Positions 1-6,432 of a DNA stretch of 46,140 nucleotides are shown one piece after another. Source of the DNA: an uncultured Clostridia bacterium (GTDB lineage Bacteria > Bacillota > Clostridia > Peptostreptococcales > Anaerovoracaceae). Position 1 is the stretch's first letter, and each line of letters opens with the position of its first letter. The notes below the pieces were generated by a model. The model was not told the origin of the DNA. It worked only from the letters and a program-made list of their open reading frames with translations, and made no database searches. Made by a program: the position numbers and the translations under genes. Location of the stretch: positions 1 to 46,140 of the forward strand of contig CALWNX010000071.1 in the NCBI GenBank assembly GCA_944382925.1, written 5' to 3'.

Positions 1-185
1 GCCTCACGAACGAAAAGGACGTCCTCAAGACAGAGCTTGCGCTCATGCAGCGCATACCGCAGGAACGCTGGTCGCGCACGCACCACAGCCTCATCTTTCA
101 CGGCCGCCAGTGCTGCGAGGCCAGAAAGCCGAAATGCGACGCTTGTCCGCTCGTCGAATACTGCGACTACGTGAGCTCAAATTGA
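1..185 (+). CDS. nth: Endonuclease III, C-terminal end (partial)
   Basis: Only the last 60 codons are in the window; the reading frame starts at base 3 and the gene begins upstream. Endonuclease III is a base-excision-repair DNA glycosylase/AP lyase that removes oxidised pyrimidines. The fragment contains the family's C-terminal HGR motif followed by four cysteines spaced C-X6-C-X2-C-X5-C (ECC...KCDACPLVEYC region), the ligands of the [4Fe-4S] cluster that shapes the DNA-binding loop. The helix-hairpin-helix and catalytic Lys/Asp lie outside the window. Its last 19 bases overlap the end of the convergent gene on the other strand. MutY carries the same cluster type, but the short tail ending right after the cluster fits Nth better. 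Confidence 0.9.
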   Translation, partial: LTNEKDVLKTELALMQRIPQERWSRTHHSLIFHGRQCCEARKPKCDACPLVEYCDYVSSN

Positions 186-793
186 ACCAGGCCGCCCTTC
201 TTTTCAAAGCCTGTGTCCCACAGGCGCTCAAAGTCCAGCCAGACGAATTCGCCGTAAGAAACAGCCTTGACTTCGATGCGGCCTGCCCCGCTGCCTTCTG
301 TGCTTTCTTCTGCGCTCCGGCGCCAGCCCGTGAGCAGATACCAGTGCCATTCAAAATCGCTGAAGCTTTTGTCCTGATGATTCAAGGTCAGGCAGGGCAC
401 CGGCAGTCCGGCGCCGATCTGCTTCTCCACGGCCGCGGCCGCCGCCGTATAAGGCTCCGCGCCGTCAAGTCCCCGCAGAAAAACGCCCCTGGTGCCGGTA
501 TCATCAATATAGCGGGCAAAACCTTCCATATAGGCAGTCAGCGTGTCTATCCCCTGCCAGTGCGGATGCAGATAGTGCTTCATCACGCGGGCGAAATTCT
601 TATACTGCCGCGCGCTGATGAAAAGCGACGTGCTGAAGGGGCACAGCGCCTTTAGGCCCTTGTACTTGCTCAGGTAAATACAGCAGTCGCAGGCCGTGAC
701 CGCTCCGCAGCCGCCCAGCTTCATCAGGGGATCGGTGAATCTTTCCTGATCCCAGCCATACATATCATCTACCAGGAAATACTCAAGTTCCAT
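167..793 (-). CDS. Uncharacterised protein, possible C39-like cysteine-peptidase fold
   Basis: A 208-residue soluble protein that I do not recognise by name. It has no signal peptide or membrane segment. Near residues 27-35 there is a GGCGAVTAC stretch, and near residue 145 a WHWYLLTGW stretch followed about 30 residues later by YGEFVWLDF. A Cys in a G-C-G context, then a His in a strand ending in a small-residue turn, then a downstream Asp is the order seen in C39-like peptidase folds; this is an inference from spacing only. The ATG is preceded by AAGGA at 7 nt, and a promoter lies about 40 bp upstream. It converges on nth and overlaps it by 19 bp. Function unknown. Confidence 0.6.
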   Translation of the reverse strand: MELEYFLVDDMYGWDQERFTDPLMKLGGCGAVTACDCCIYLSKYKGLKALCPFSTSLFISARQYKNFARVMKHYLHPHWQGIDTLTAYMEGFARYIDDTGTRGVFLRGLDGAEPYTAAAAAVEKQIGAGLPVPCLTLNHQDKSFSDFEWHWYLLTGWRRSAEESTEGSGAGRIEVKAVSYGEFVWLDFERLWDTGFEKKGGLVQFELT

Positions 794-832
794 CGCGCTG
801 TCCTTTCTCGTCTCTTTCCTTGCTTTATTCCT

Positions 833-861
833 ATTATACCGCCGGCGCCGTAAAAATCAAA
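833..861 (-). promoter_or_regulatory. Promoter for the 793..167 gene
   Basis: On the minus strand a perfect TATAAT (838..833) follows TTGATT (860..855) with a 16-nt spacer. It lies about 40 nt before the ATG at 793 and back to back with the plus-strand promoter of the ABC operon. Confidence 0.5.
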
Positions 862-888
862 GCAAAATACCAAAGACGCAAAATGCTG

Positions 889-918
889 TTGCCAAAGCGG
901 CTCCGTTCGTCATATAAT
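889..918 (+). promoter_or_regulatory. Promoter of the ABC exporter operon, placed for a leaderless mRNA
   Basis: TTGCCA (889..894) and a perfect TATAAT (913..918) are separated by 18 nt. Only six bases (CAGCTT) separate the -10 box from the ATG at 925, so transcription would begin at or next to the start codon. No Shine-Dalgarno sequence precedes this ATG. Confidence 0.65.
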
Positions 919-924
919 CAGCTT

Positions 925-1806
925 ATGGACACTATCGTAATCAAAGAACTGACAAAGATATATCAAGACGGCAAGAAGGCGCTCGACTCCATCAGCCTCA
1001 GCCTGCCGGCCGGCGAAATCTACGGCTTTCTCGGTCCTAACGGCGCGGGCAAAACCACAACGGTCAAGCTGGCCTGCGGCATGCTTTTGCCAAGCGGCGG
1101 AAGCTGCCTGATAACGGGCGCTGATCCGGCCCGTGAGCCGCACAGGGTGCATGCCCGCTGCGGCGTTCTCACTGAGCACGCGCAGATGTACGACCAGCTG
1201 ACAGGTCTGGAAAACCTGCTCTTTTACGCTGCCCTCTTCGGCGTACCGCAGGATGAGGCCCGCCGCCGGGCGCAGCGCTGGCTTGCTGAGCTAGCGCTTA
1301 GCGACGCGGGCGAAAAAAAGCTCGCTTCCTATTCGACAGGCATGCGGCAGAAGCTGTCGCTGGCAAGAGTTCTCATCCACGAGCCTGAGGTACTCTTTCT
1401 CGATGAGCCGACTTCGGGCCTGGATCCGGAAAGCACGCAAAAAGTACACAACGTCATCCAGAGCCTCGCCCGGGAAAGCGGCGTGACAATCTTTCTCTGC
1501 ACTCATCAGCTCAAATACGCGCAGGAAATCTGCACGCGCTTCGGGCTGCTCGATAACGGCCGCCTCCTCGCAGACGGCACGCTTAAGGAACTGCGCGCGC
1601 GCATTTCTCCCGGCATCCGCGTCAGCATACAGACCGGCGCCGGCACCAGCGAATTCTCGCTTTCTGCGCGCGAAGAAATCCCTGCCCTCGTCAGCAGGCT
1701 GGTCTCTGAGGGCGCACAGATTTACGGCGTCAGCGCCACGCTGCCCTCGCTGGAAGACATATATTTTAAGCTCACAGAGGAAACCGCCGGGGAGGATAGA
1801 TCATGA
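925..1806 (+). CDS. ABC transporter ATP-binding protein (ABC-2 exporter type)
   Basis: A 293-residue cytoplasmic ATPase that should drive the membrane partner encoded next to it. Walker A is GPNGAGKTT, the signature reads YSTGMRQKLSLARVL, Walker B is VLFLDEPTSGLDP, and the switch His is in CTHQ. The roughly 80-residue C-terminal extension after the nucleotide-binding domain is typical of NatA/CcmA-like exporter ATPases. The reading frame stays open upstream to a TTG at 820 with another ATG at 883, but neither has a ribosome site and the promoter -10 box lies inside that extension, so 925 is chosen. The stop overlaps the permease start (ATGA), indicating translational coupling. The substrate cannot be told from sequence; sodium, drug or peptide export are all possible. 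Confidence 0.85.
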   Translation: MDTIVIKELTKIYQDGKKALDSISLSLPAGEIYGFLGPNGAGKTTTVKLACGMLLPSGGSCLITGADPAREPHRVHARCGVLTEHAQMYDQLTGLENLLFYAALFGVPQDEARRRAQRWLAELALSDAGEKKLASYSTGMRQKLSLARVLIHEPEVLFLDEPTSGLDPESTQKVHNVIQSLARESGVTIFLCTHQLKYAQEICTRFGLLDNGRLLADGTLKELRARISPGIRVSIQTGAGTSEFSLSAREEIPALVSRLVSEGAQIYGVSATLPSLEDIYFKLTEETAGEDRS

Positions 1807-2576
1807 AAGCAATAATCAAAAAAGACCTGCTCATGCTGGTCAAAAATCGCCGTCTGTTTTCTACCCTGCTGATCGTGCCGCTGGTGCTGACGGTGCTTCT
1901 GCCCTCAGTCATGCTGCTGGCCGTTTTCCTGGCCCCGGAGGAAGCAGCAGACTTTGGCCCGCTCCTGGACTTGCTGCCCGCTTCTTTAAAGGAAGCCGGC
2001 CTGCAGGCGATGATCGTCACCGCGATCGTCGATTATGTCCTGCCGGTGTTTTTTCTCCTCATCCCGGTGATGGCCTCCTCCGTGATGGCCGCCTCCTCCT
2101 TCACGGGTGAAAAAGAAAAGCGCACCCTGGAAACGCTGCTCTACTGCCCGCTGACGCTGCGGCAGATTTTCCGCGCCAAAGTGCTGGCTTCCTTCATCAT
2201 CAGCATGCTCGTTTCCCTGCTTTCTTTTTTGCTCATGCTCACCGCCGTGGAGCTGGAAACGTTCTTTCTCGCCGGCCGCCTGCTGATACCGGGCGTAAGC
2301 TGGCTGCTGGTGATGCTGCTGCTTGCGCCGGCAATTTCGCTGATCGCAATCACCCTGATCGTGCGCGTTTCCGCCAAGTCACAGAGCATGGAAGAAGCAC
2401 AGCAGAAAGCCGTCTTTCTGATCCTGCCGCTCATCCTCCTGATAGTCGCTCAGTTCACCGGCCTGGTCCTGCTCGACCCGCTCCTGCTGCTGATCCTGGG
2501 CGCGCTCCTCGCCCTGCTGGCCTTTGCCCTCTTAAAGCGCGCTCTCGGCCGCCTCAGCTACGAGCGCCTGCTTTAG
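1803..2576 (+). CDS. ABC-2 type transporter permease
   Basis: A 257-residue integral membrane protein with about six hydrophobic segments: near residues 20-40, 75-95, 120-145, 165-190, 205-220 and 222-240. A cytoplasmic stretch after the second segment contains SFTGEKEKRTLETLLYCPL, the conserved coupling-helix motif of ABC-2 permeases of the NatB/YhaP type. It starts four bases inside the ATPase gene and forms a two-gene operon with it, so the pair probably assembles as an exporter with two copies of each subunit. No regulator or accessory gene accompanies them. Confidence 0.85.
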   Translation: MKAIIKKDLLMLVKNRRLFSTLLIVPLVLTVLLPSVMLLAVFLAPEEAADFGPLLDLLPASLKEAGLQAMIVTAIVDYVLPVFFLLIPVMASSVMAASSFTGEKEKRTLETLLYCPLTLRQIFRAKVLASFIISMLVSLLSFLLMLTAVELETFFLAGRLLIPGVSWLLVMLLLAPAISLIAITLIVRVSAKSQSMEEAQQKAVFLILPLILLIVAQFTGLVLLDPLLLLILGALLALLAFALLKRALGRLSYERLL

Positions 2577-2599
2577 CGCAAAATCCCTTAAATAAATGT

Positions 2600-2628
2600 T
2601 TGCATTCTGCCGCGACATGTAGTATAAT
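2600..2628 (+). promoter_or_regulatory. Promoter of tRNA-Thr
   Basis: TTGCAT (2600..2605), a 17-nt spacer, then a perfect TATAAT (2623..2628). The tRNA begins 39 nt after the -10 box, leaving a short 5' leader for RNase P removal. Confidence 0.75.
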
Positions 2629-2666
2629 ATGTTCGTTATCGCCCCGCTGCATAAAAAAACAACTGC

Positions 2667-2741
2667 GCTAGTGTGGCTCAATGGCAGAGCAGCTCATTCG
2701 TAATGAGCAGGTTGGGGGTTCGATTCCCTTCACTAGCTCCA
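2667..2741 (+). tRNA. tRNA-Thr (anticodon CGU)
   Basis: The 75-nt cloverleaf can be drawn by hand. The acceptor stem is GCTAGTG/CACTAGC with discriminator T and an encoded CCA. The D-stem is GCTC/GAGC. The anticodon stem is GCTCA/TGAGC around loop TTCGTAA, giving anticodon CGT, which reads ACG. The T-loop is TTCGATT on a GGGGG/CCCTT stem with two G-U pairs. Confidence 0.95.
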
Positions 2742-2744
2742 AGG

Positions 2745-2772
2745 AAAAAGCGTCCTTCTGGGCGCTTTTTTC
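2745..2772 (+). terminator. Rho-independent terminator of tRNA-Thr
   Basis: AAGCGTCC, loop TTCT, GGGCGCTT (one G-U pair) followed by a run of T. It begins four bases after the tRNA. Confidence 0.8.
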
Positions 2773-2787
2773 TTGCACATAAGTCCC

Positions 2788-2881
2788 AAGGGAATCGAAC
2801 CCGCGAGGGCAGCGGCGCCAGCGAGTCAGTCCGGTGGACTGACGAGCAGCCGCTGGTTCGAGCAGGCAGAAAAATGCCTGC
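2788..2881 (+). repeat. Post-tRNA module with inverted copy of the tRNA T-arm
   Basis: AAGGGAATCGAACCC (2788..2802) is a perfect 15-bp inverted copy of tRNA-Thr bases 2716..2730. It continues into CGCGAGGGC, then a hairpin GTCAGTCC/GGACTGAC (2825..2843), then a second hairpin GCAGGCA/TGCCTGC (2862..2881). A related module with the core TCGAACCCG-N-GAGGGC and its own hairpin follows tRNA-Ala at 35648. No coding potential is seen; the open frames here are antisense shadows of the tRNA. Confidence 0.6.
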
Positions 2882-2903
2882 GAGAAGGCGCTGGAATTGG
2901 TAG

Positions 2904-3173
2904 ATTCTCGCTTTTTCAAAATTACCACCATTTCCAAGAGAATTTTTGACCGGGAAATTCTCGCTAATTCGCAAAACCACCGATCGCCAAGAGAATCAAG
3001 CGTTTTCTCGCCTGTTTTTTCTTCCAAAACACCCATTTACAGGCCAGAAAAGGCACCCAGTCCATGGCATAATTTCCCATTTTCTCTTTAGCTGGCAGGG
3101 ATAAAACAAAAGGCGAGACTTTTGCGGTCTGAAATTCTCTTTTAGCCAGCTTCAAATCACAATAAGCGAGATT
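2904..3173. repeat. Array of 40-bp inverted-end elements, family I (4 clear copies)
   Basis: Four 40-bp units start at 2904, 2957, 3081 and 3134. Each begins with ATTCTC or a one-base variant and ends with its complement GAGAAT/GAGACT/GAGATT exactly 34 bases later. The spacing 2904 to 2957 and 3081 to 3134 is 53 bp in both cases. Units 1 and 2 read ATTCTCGC...CCAAGAGAAT. Units 3 and 4 are in the opposite orientation, TTCTCTTT...GCGAGA. The interiors differ in sequence but not in length. The 124-bp step between units 2 and 3 holds only degenerate traces. This array and the tandem repeat after it fill most of the gene-free stretch 2773-3337. Five further copies lie at 22915-23195. Confidence 0.75.
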
Positions 3174-3175
3174 TT

Positions 3176-3250
3176 CCGGGTTACAACAAACCCGGTCGCA
3201 ACAAACCCGGTTGCAAAAAACCGGTTGCAACAAACCCGGTTGCAGCAAAA
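3176..3250. repeat. Tandem 14-16 bp repeat, five units
   Basis: Five head-to-tail copies of CCGGTTGCAACAAAC or close variants start at 3176, 3192, 3207, 3221 and 3236. Neighbouring units can pair (AACCCG with CGGGTT), so short hairpins are possible. The array ends about 85 bp before the rubredoxin-fusion gene and may overlap its promoter region, for which I see no convincing -35/-10 pair. Confidence 0.75.
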
Positions 3251-3337
3251 TAACGGTTGTATTTTAGCGCGCTTAATGGTACGCTCAAAGCATAAAGAAA
3301 AGCGCAAATGCTCATTCTACAGATAAGGAGGAACGCT

Positions 3338-4780
3338 ATGAAGAAATACCGTTGTCTGATGTGCGGACACATATACGACGAGGCGGCCGAAGGAAAGCCG
3401 TTTGCAGAGCTTCCGAACAGCTGGACCTGCCCGATGTGCGGCGTGCCTAAGTCCATGTTTCAGGAAGTAGAAGAAGAAAGCCCGGCCGTTGCGGCAGAGA
3501 CGCCGGCCGCCGCGACTGCCAAAACAGAGACGCCGGCCGCTGCGGCAGGCGAGGCAGACACATACCTCAGCGAATACGCCCGGCCGGCAGATGAAAAGGA
3601 AATCTACATGGCCGACATTCACGAAATGGCCAAAAGCGGCCGCAGCATCATCGCGCCCATGAGCACCGCCAAGCCTTTGCCTTCCTGGGACGACATCCTC
3701 ATCAGCGGCAACCAGCTCGACCCGCCGCCGCTTCTGGAAAGCGAAGAAGTATCGCTGCGGACGGTGATCGGCAAAAAAGCACAAAAGCCGCTGGTCATCG
3801 AATCGCCGGTCTATATTACGCATATGTCGTTTGGCGCGCTTTCCAAAAGCGCCAAGATCGCGCTGGCACGCGGCAGTGCGGCGGCAAAGACGGCTATGGC
3901 CAGCGGTGAAGGCGGCATTCTGCCGGAAGAAAAAGCAGCCGCCTACAAATATATCTTTGAAATCATCCCTAACATGTACAGCGTCAGCGACGAAAACCTG
4001 CGCGCAGCAGACGCCATCGAGATCAAGATCGGCCAGGGTACCAAGCCCGGCATGGGCGGCCACCTGCCGGGAGCCAAGGTCACAAAGGAAATCGCCGCCG
4101 TGCGCGGTAAACAGCCGGGTGAAGACATTATCAGCCCTTCAAAGTTTCCTGAGATAAATACGAAAGAAGATCTGAAGGCCTTCGTCGCTGAGCTGCGGGA
4201 AAGAAGTCAGGGCCGTCCTGTAGGCATCAAGCTGGCTGCCGGGCGCATCGAAGCCGACATGGCCTTTGCCGTCTATGCTGAGCCTGATTTCATCACCATC
4301 GACGGACGCGGCGGCGCTACCGGCGCAAGTCCGAAATATATCCGCGATTCCACCTCTGTGCCGACCATATATGCGCTCTACCGGGCCAGAAAATATCTCG
4401 ACGAGCATGCGCCGGACATCGACCTGGTGATCACCGGCGGCTTCCGCGTTTCCGGCGATATTGCCAAGGCGCTGGCCATGGGCGCCTGCGCAGTCGCCAT
4501 CGGTACCGCGGCGATGATCGCTATCGCCTGCCAGCAGTACAGGATCTGTCAGAGCGGTCGCTGCCCTGTCGGTGTCGCCACGCAGGATCCGGAGCTTGAA
4601 AAACGTCTGGATATAGAAAAGTCAGCCCGTAGGCTGACTAACTATCTGACGGTGATCAACGATGAGCTGGCGACCTTTGCCCGCATCACCGGTCATCACG
4701 ATATTCACCAGCTGAGCAAAAAAGATATTTTTACCACCAGCCGGGAGATTTCTGAGTACACGGACATCCCTCACGCCTAG
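3338..4780 (+). CDS. Rubredoxin / FMN-binding glutamate-synthase-domain fusion protein
   Basis: A 480-residue protein. Residues 1-40 form a rubredoxin-like iron site (Cys6, Cys9, Cys31, Cys34 in CLMCG...CPMCG). A low-complexity Ala/Glu/Pro/Thr linker with repeated ETPAA follows. From about residue 95 the protein matches the FMN-binding synthase domain of glutamate synthase large subunits: SFGALSKSA, GEGG, IKIGQGTKPGMGGHLPG, a Lys in VGIKLAAG, DGRGGATGASP, GGFRVSGDIAKALAMGA. Near the C-terminus CQQYRICQSGRC has the C-X5-C-X4-C spacing of the [3Fe-4S] site. The glutaminase domain and a GltD partner are absent, so the electron acceptor/donor role is uncertain. ATG 3338 is chosen because AAGGAGG lies 6 nt upstream; longer upstream in-frame starts lack one. 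Confidence 0.88.
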   Translation: MKKYRCLMCGHIYDEAAEGKPFAELPNSWTCPMCGVPKSMFQEVEEESPAVAAETPAAATAKTETPAAAAGEADTYLSEYARPADEKEIYMADIHEMAKSGRSIIAPMSTAKPLPSWDDILISGNQLDPPPLLESEEVSLRTVIGKKAQKPLVIESPVYITHMSFGALSKSAKIALARGSAAAKTAMASGEGGILPEEKAAAYKYIFEIIPNMYSVSDENLRAADAIEIKIGQGTKPGMGGHLPGAKVTKEIAAVRGKQPGEDIISPSKFPEINTKEDLKAFVAELRERSQGRPVGIKLAAGRIEADMAFAVYAEPDFITIDGRGGATGASPKYIRDSTSVPTIYALYRARKYLDEHAPDIDLVITGGFRVSGDIAKALAMGACAVAIGTAAMIAIACQQYRICQSGRCPVGVATQDPELEKRLDIEKSARRLTNYLTVINDELATFARITGHHDIHQLSKKDIFTTSREISEYTDIPHA

Positions 4781-4800
4781 AGCCCCGGCTCTGGACGCAC

Positions 4801-5532
4801 CTAGTCCCTGTCAAGATCGCGCAGGTTGGCGTCGAGCTTCTTTTCGTAATCGCTGATCTTTTTGAGGTTGTTCATCCTCTCATCGAGCTCGGCGCTGATC
4901 TGCGCGCAGTGATACAGCTCATCGGCCATCTCGTCGGTGAAATCGTTGTCCTTCTTATAGCGCAGCTGGTGCTCCAAAGACGCCCATGAATCCATGGCGA
5001 TGGTGCGGAGCTGGATCTCCACCTTCATGCGTCTCTTCTCGTTAGCCAGAAAAATCGGCACGGTGACGATGAGGTGAAGGCTGCGGTAGCCGTTAGGCTT
5101 GGGGTTTGCTATGTAGTCCTTCTTGATCAGCAGCTGAATATCATCCTGCCGCAGCAGCGTGTCCGCCACCATGTAGACGTCCTCCACAAAGGAACAGATC
5201 ACGCGCACGCCGGCCACATCGTTGAGGTTTTCTTCCATCGATTCGAGCGTGAGCGGAAAGTCGTCGCGCTCCAGCTTTTCCACGATGCTTTCCAGCTTCT
5301 TGAGCCTGGTCTGGATGCCGGTGATCGGATTGCGGTCGTACTGCAGCGAGTATTCCTCGTTGAGCACGTTGAGCTTGGTCTCCATTTCCATGATCGCGCA
5401 CTTATAATACGCCATCAGTTTATTGTAGTTTTCAATGATCGGTCTGGTCTTTTTCATGAAGAGCGAAGGCAGCAGCGTGCCGCCCTTGCGCCCCTTTCTG
5501 GGTTTTGCTTTCTCCCCTGTCCTGTTAAACAT
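4801..5532 (-). CDS. Small alarmone synthetase, RelA/SpoT domain (RelQ/RelP type)
   Basis: A 243-residue single-domain (p)ppGpp synthetase. It should transfer pyrophosphate from ATP to GDP or GTP and lacks the hydrolase, TGS and ACT domains of long Rel proteins. Family motifs are visible in order: an N-terminal helix with MAYYKCAIMEMETKL, VAGVRVICSFVEDVY, DYIANPKPNGYRSLHLIV, VEIQLRTIAMDSWASLEHQL. The R-V-I-C, GYRSLH and EIQLRT elements form the synthetase active site. The protein has a basic N-terminal extension (residues 1-25) beyond the usual start; an alternative ATG is at MKKTRP, but GGAAAGGAAG before the first ATG supports 5532. It follows the CAT-like gene by 34 bp on the same strand. 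Confidence 0.9.
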   Translation of the reverse strand: MFNRTGEKAKPRKGRKGGTLLPSLFMKKTRPIIENYNKLMAYYKCAIMEMETKLNVLNEEYSLQYDRNPITGIQTRLKKLESIVEKLERDDFPLTLESMEENLNDVAGVRVICSFVEDVYMVADTLLRQDDIQLLIKKDYIANPKPNGYRSLHLIVTVPIFLANEKRRMKVEIQLRTIAMDSWASLEHQLRYKKDNDFTDEMADELYHCAQISAELDERMNNLKKISDYEKKLDANLRDLDRD

Positions 5533-5541
5533 TTTTCTTCC

Positions 5542-5575
5542 TTTCCCGATTACAGCGCTTTCCCGATTACAGCGC
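5542..5575. repeat. Perfect 17-bp tandem duplication across a stop codon
   Basis: TTTCCCGATTACAGCGC occurs twice head to tail (5542..5558, 5559..5575). Read on the minus strand, the first copy holds the last codons and stop of the CAT-like gene, and the second copy runs into the Shine-Dalgarno of the alarmone synthetase. Confidence 0.9.
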
Positions 5576-6208
5576 CTCGATCATCTCCGTCAGCGCCTGA
5601 TGGAACCTGCCGATGTGGATGCCGTCGATAAAGCGATGGTTGACCTCGATGGAAATGCACAGCTGCTTGCGCCCGCCGGCCGTTTCCTCATAGCGGCCCC
5701 AGGCTATGTGCGGAATCGACTCATCCCGCGCCTGCGGCGCAGAAAGGTCTCTCTCGTTGGTCAGCGCCGTCATCACCACCCACGGAGCGCAGGAAAAATA
5801 GATCAGATTGTCGCCCTCGCTCTCATGGCGGATGAAAACCTCCTGCGCAGCGCTTGTTTCCGCAGCCCGGCGGCAGAATTCAAGAAGGCTTCCGCCCGCC
5901 TCCATGGTCACGATGTGAAAGAGCTCAGACCCCTTCTTCAGATCGGTAAAGCTGGGAATCCTTTCGTCCAGGCGGAAGATCTTTTCACCCTCCACCGCAT
6001 ACGAAAAGGCCTCGACGCTGTTGACGGCCCTGGTGCACAGGTACACGAGCGCATAATAAAATGATATGCCATGCTTCTTTGTATAAGCATATAAATTTGT
6101 CACGTCCTGCTTAAATGTCAGCATATAAAAAGGATCGGACACCGAAGAGAAGAAATCAAAGATTTCCCTTCTGTCCCATCCTTCTTTAACTATCTGTGTT
6201 TTGTTCAT
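5567..6208 (-). CDS. Chloramphenicol acetyltransferase-like (CatA family) O-acyltransferase
   Basis: A 213-residue protein of CatA size. CAT enzymes are trimeric and transfer acetyl from acetyl-CoA to a hydroxyl. The C-terminal active-site block reads EVNHRFIDGIHIGRF, matching the HHxxxDGFH region of CAT: the catalytic His and the structural Asp are kept, while the preceding His is Asn. N-terminal landmarks include the W-x-R-x-x-x-F-x-F opening and the FYYALVYL segment. The start at 6208 is chosen because GGAG lies 9 nt upstream; the longer frame to 6334 runs through a tandem repeat. Chloramphenicol resistance cannot be inferred, since many chromosomal members act on other or unknown acceptors. 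Divergent from the GntR regulator. Confidence 0.8.
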   Translation of the reverse strand: MNKTQIVKEGWDRREIFDFFSSVSDPFYMLTFKQDVTNLYAYTKKHGISFYYALVYLCTRAVNSVEAFSYAVEGEKIFRLDERIPSFTDLKKGSELFHIVTMEAGGSLLEFCRRAAETSAAQEVFIRHESEGDNLIYFSCAPWVVMTALTNERDLSAPQARDESIPHIAWGRYEETAGGRKQLCISIEVNHRFIDGIHIGRFHQALTEMIEAL

Positions 6209-6300
6209 AGCATTTCTCCATTTACGTTTATATTTTATCAAACTAATTTGTAGATCTTGTAAAGATTTACGAAAAAGTCCTAAATAATTTACGGGCGCCT

Positions 6301-6351
6301 GACGCTGAGACTTGACGCTGAGACTTGGCGCCAAGACTTGACGCCGGCGCC
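6301..6351. repeat. 13-bp tandem repeat (3-4 units)
   Basis: GACGCTGAGACTT at 6301 and 6314, GGCGCCAAGACTT at 6327 and a partial GACGCC at 6340. It lies between the CAT-like gene and the GntR operator. Confidence 0.85.
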
Positions 6352-6362
6352 GGCCAGTGTTA

Positions 6363-6378
6363 AAATTGTATACAATTT
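6363..6378. promoter_or_regulatory. Likely GntR/FCD operator
   Basis: A perfect 16-bp palindrome AAATTGTATACAATTT lies 54 bp before the gntR ATG. Operators of the FadR/FCD branch of GntR regulators commonly have a TTGTATACAA-like core, so autoregulation is likely. The site could also control the divergent CAT-like gene. Confidence 0.6.
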
Positions 6379-6432
6379 AAACTGGACTGCCGGACGCTGC
6401 CGCGCCCGCCCGCAGCAAAAAAGGAGGCTCCC

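Noticed and set aside
2668-3036. Short ORFs over tRNA-Thr on both strands (e.g. MAQWQSSS..., ...KGIEPPTCSLRMS...)
   Set aside because: These are the well-known spurious translations of tRNA genes and their antisense strand.
2904-3250. CRISPR array: palindromic GAGAATTT-N7-AAATTCTC repeats separated by constant 28-base segments
   Set aside because: The supposed repeats differ from unit to unit, the segment ends are themselves conserved (GC...CCAA), units flip orientation, and no cas gene is in the window.
5567-6208. Calling the CatA-like gene a chloramphenicol resistance gene
   Set aside because: The His and Asp are kept but one active-site-flanking His is Asn, and chromosomal members of this family often have other or unknown acceptors.
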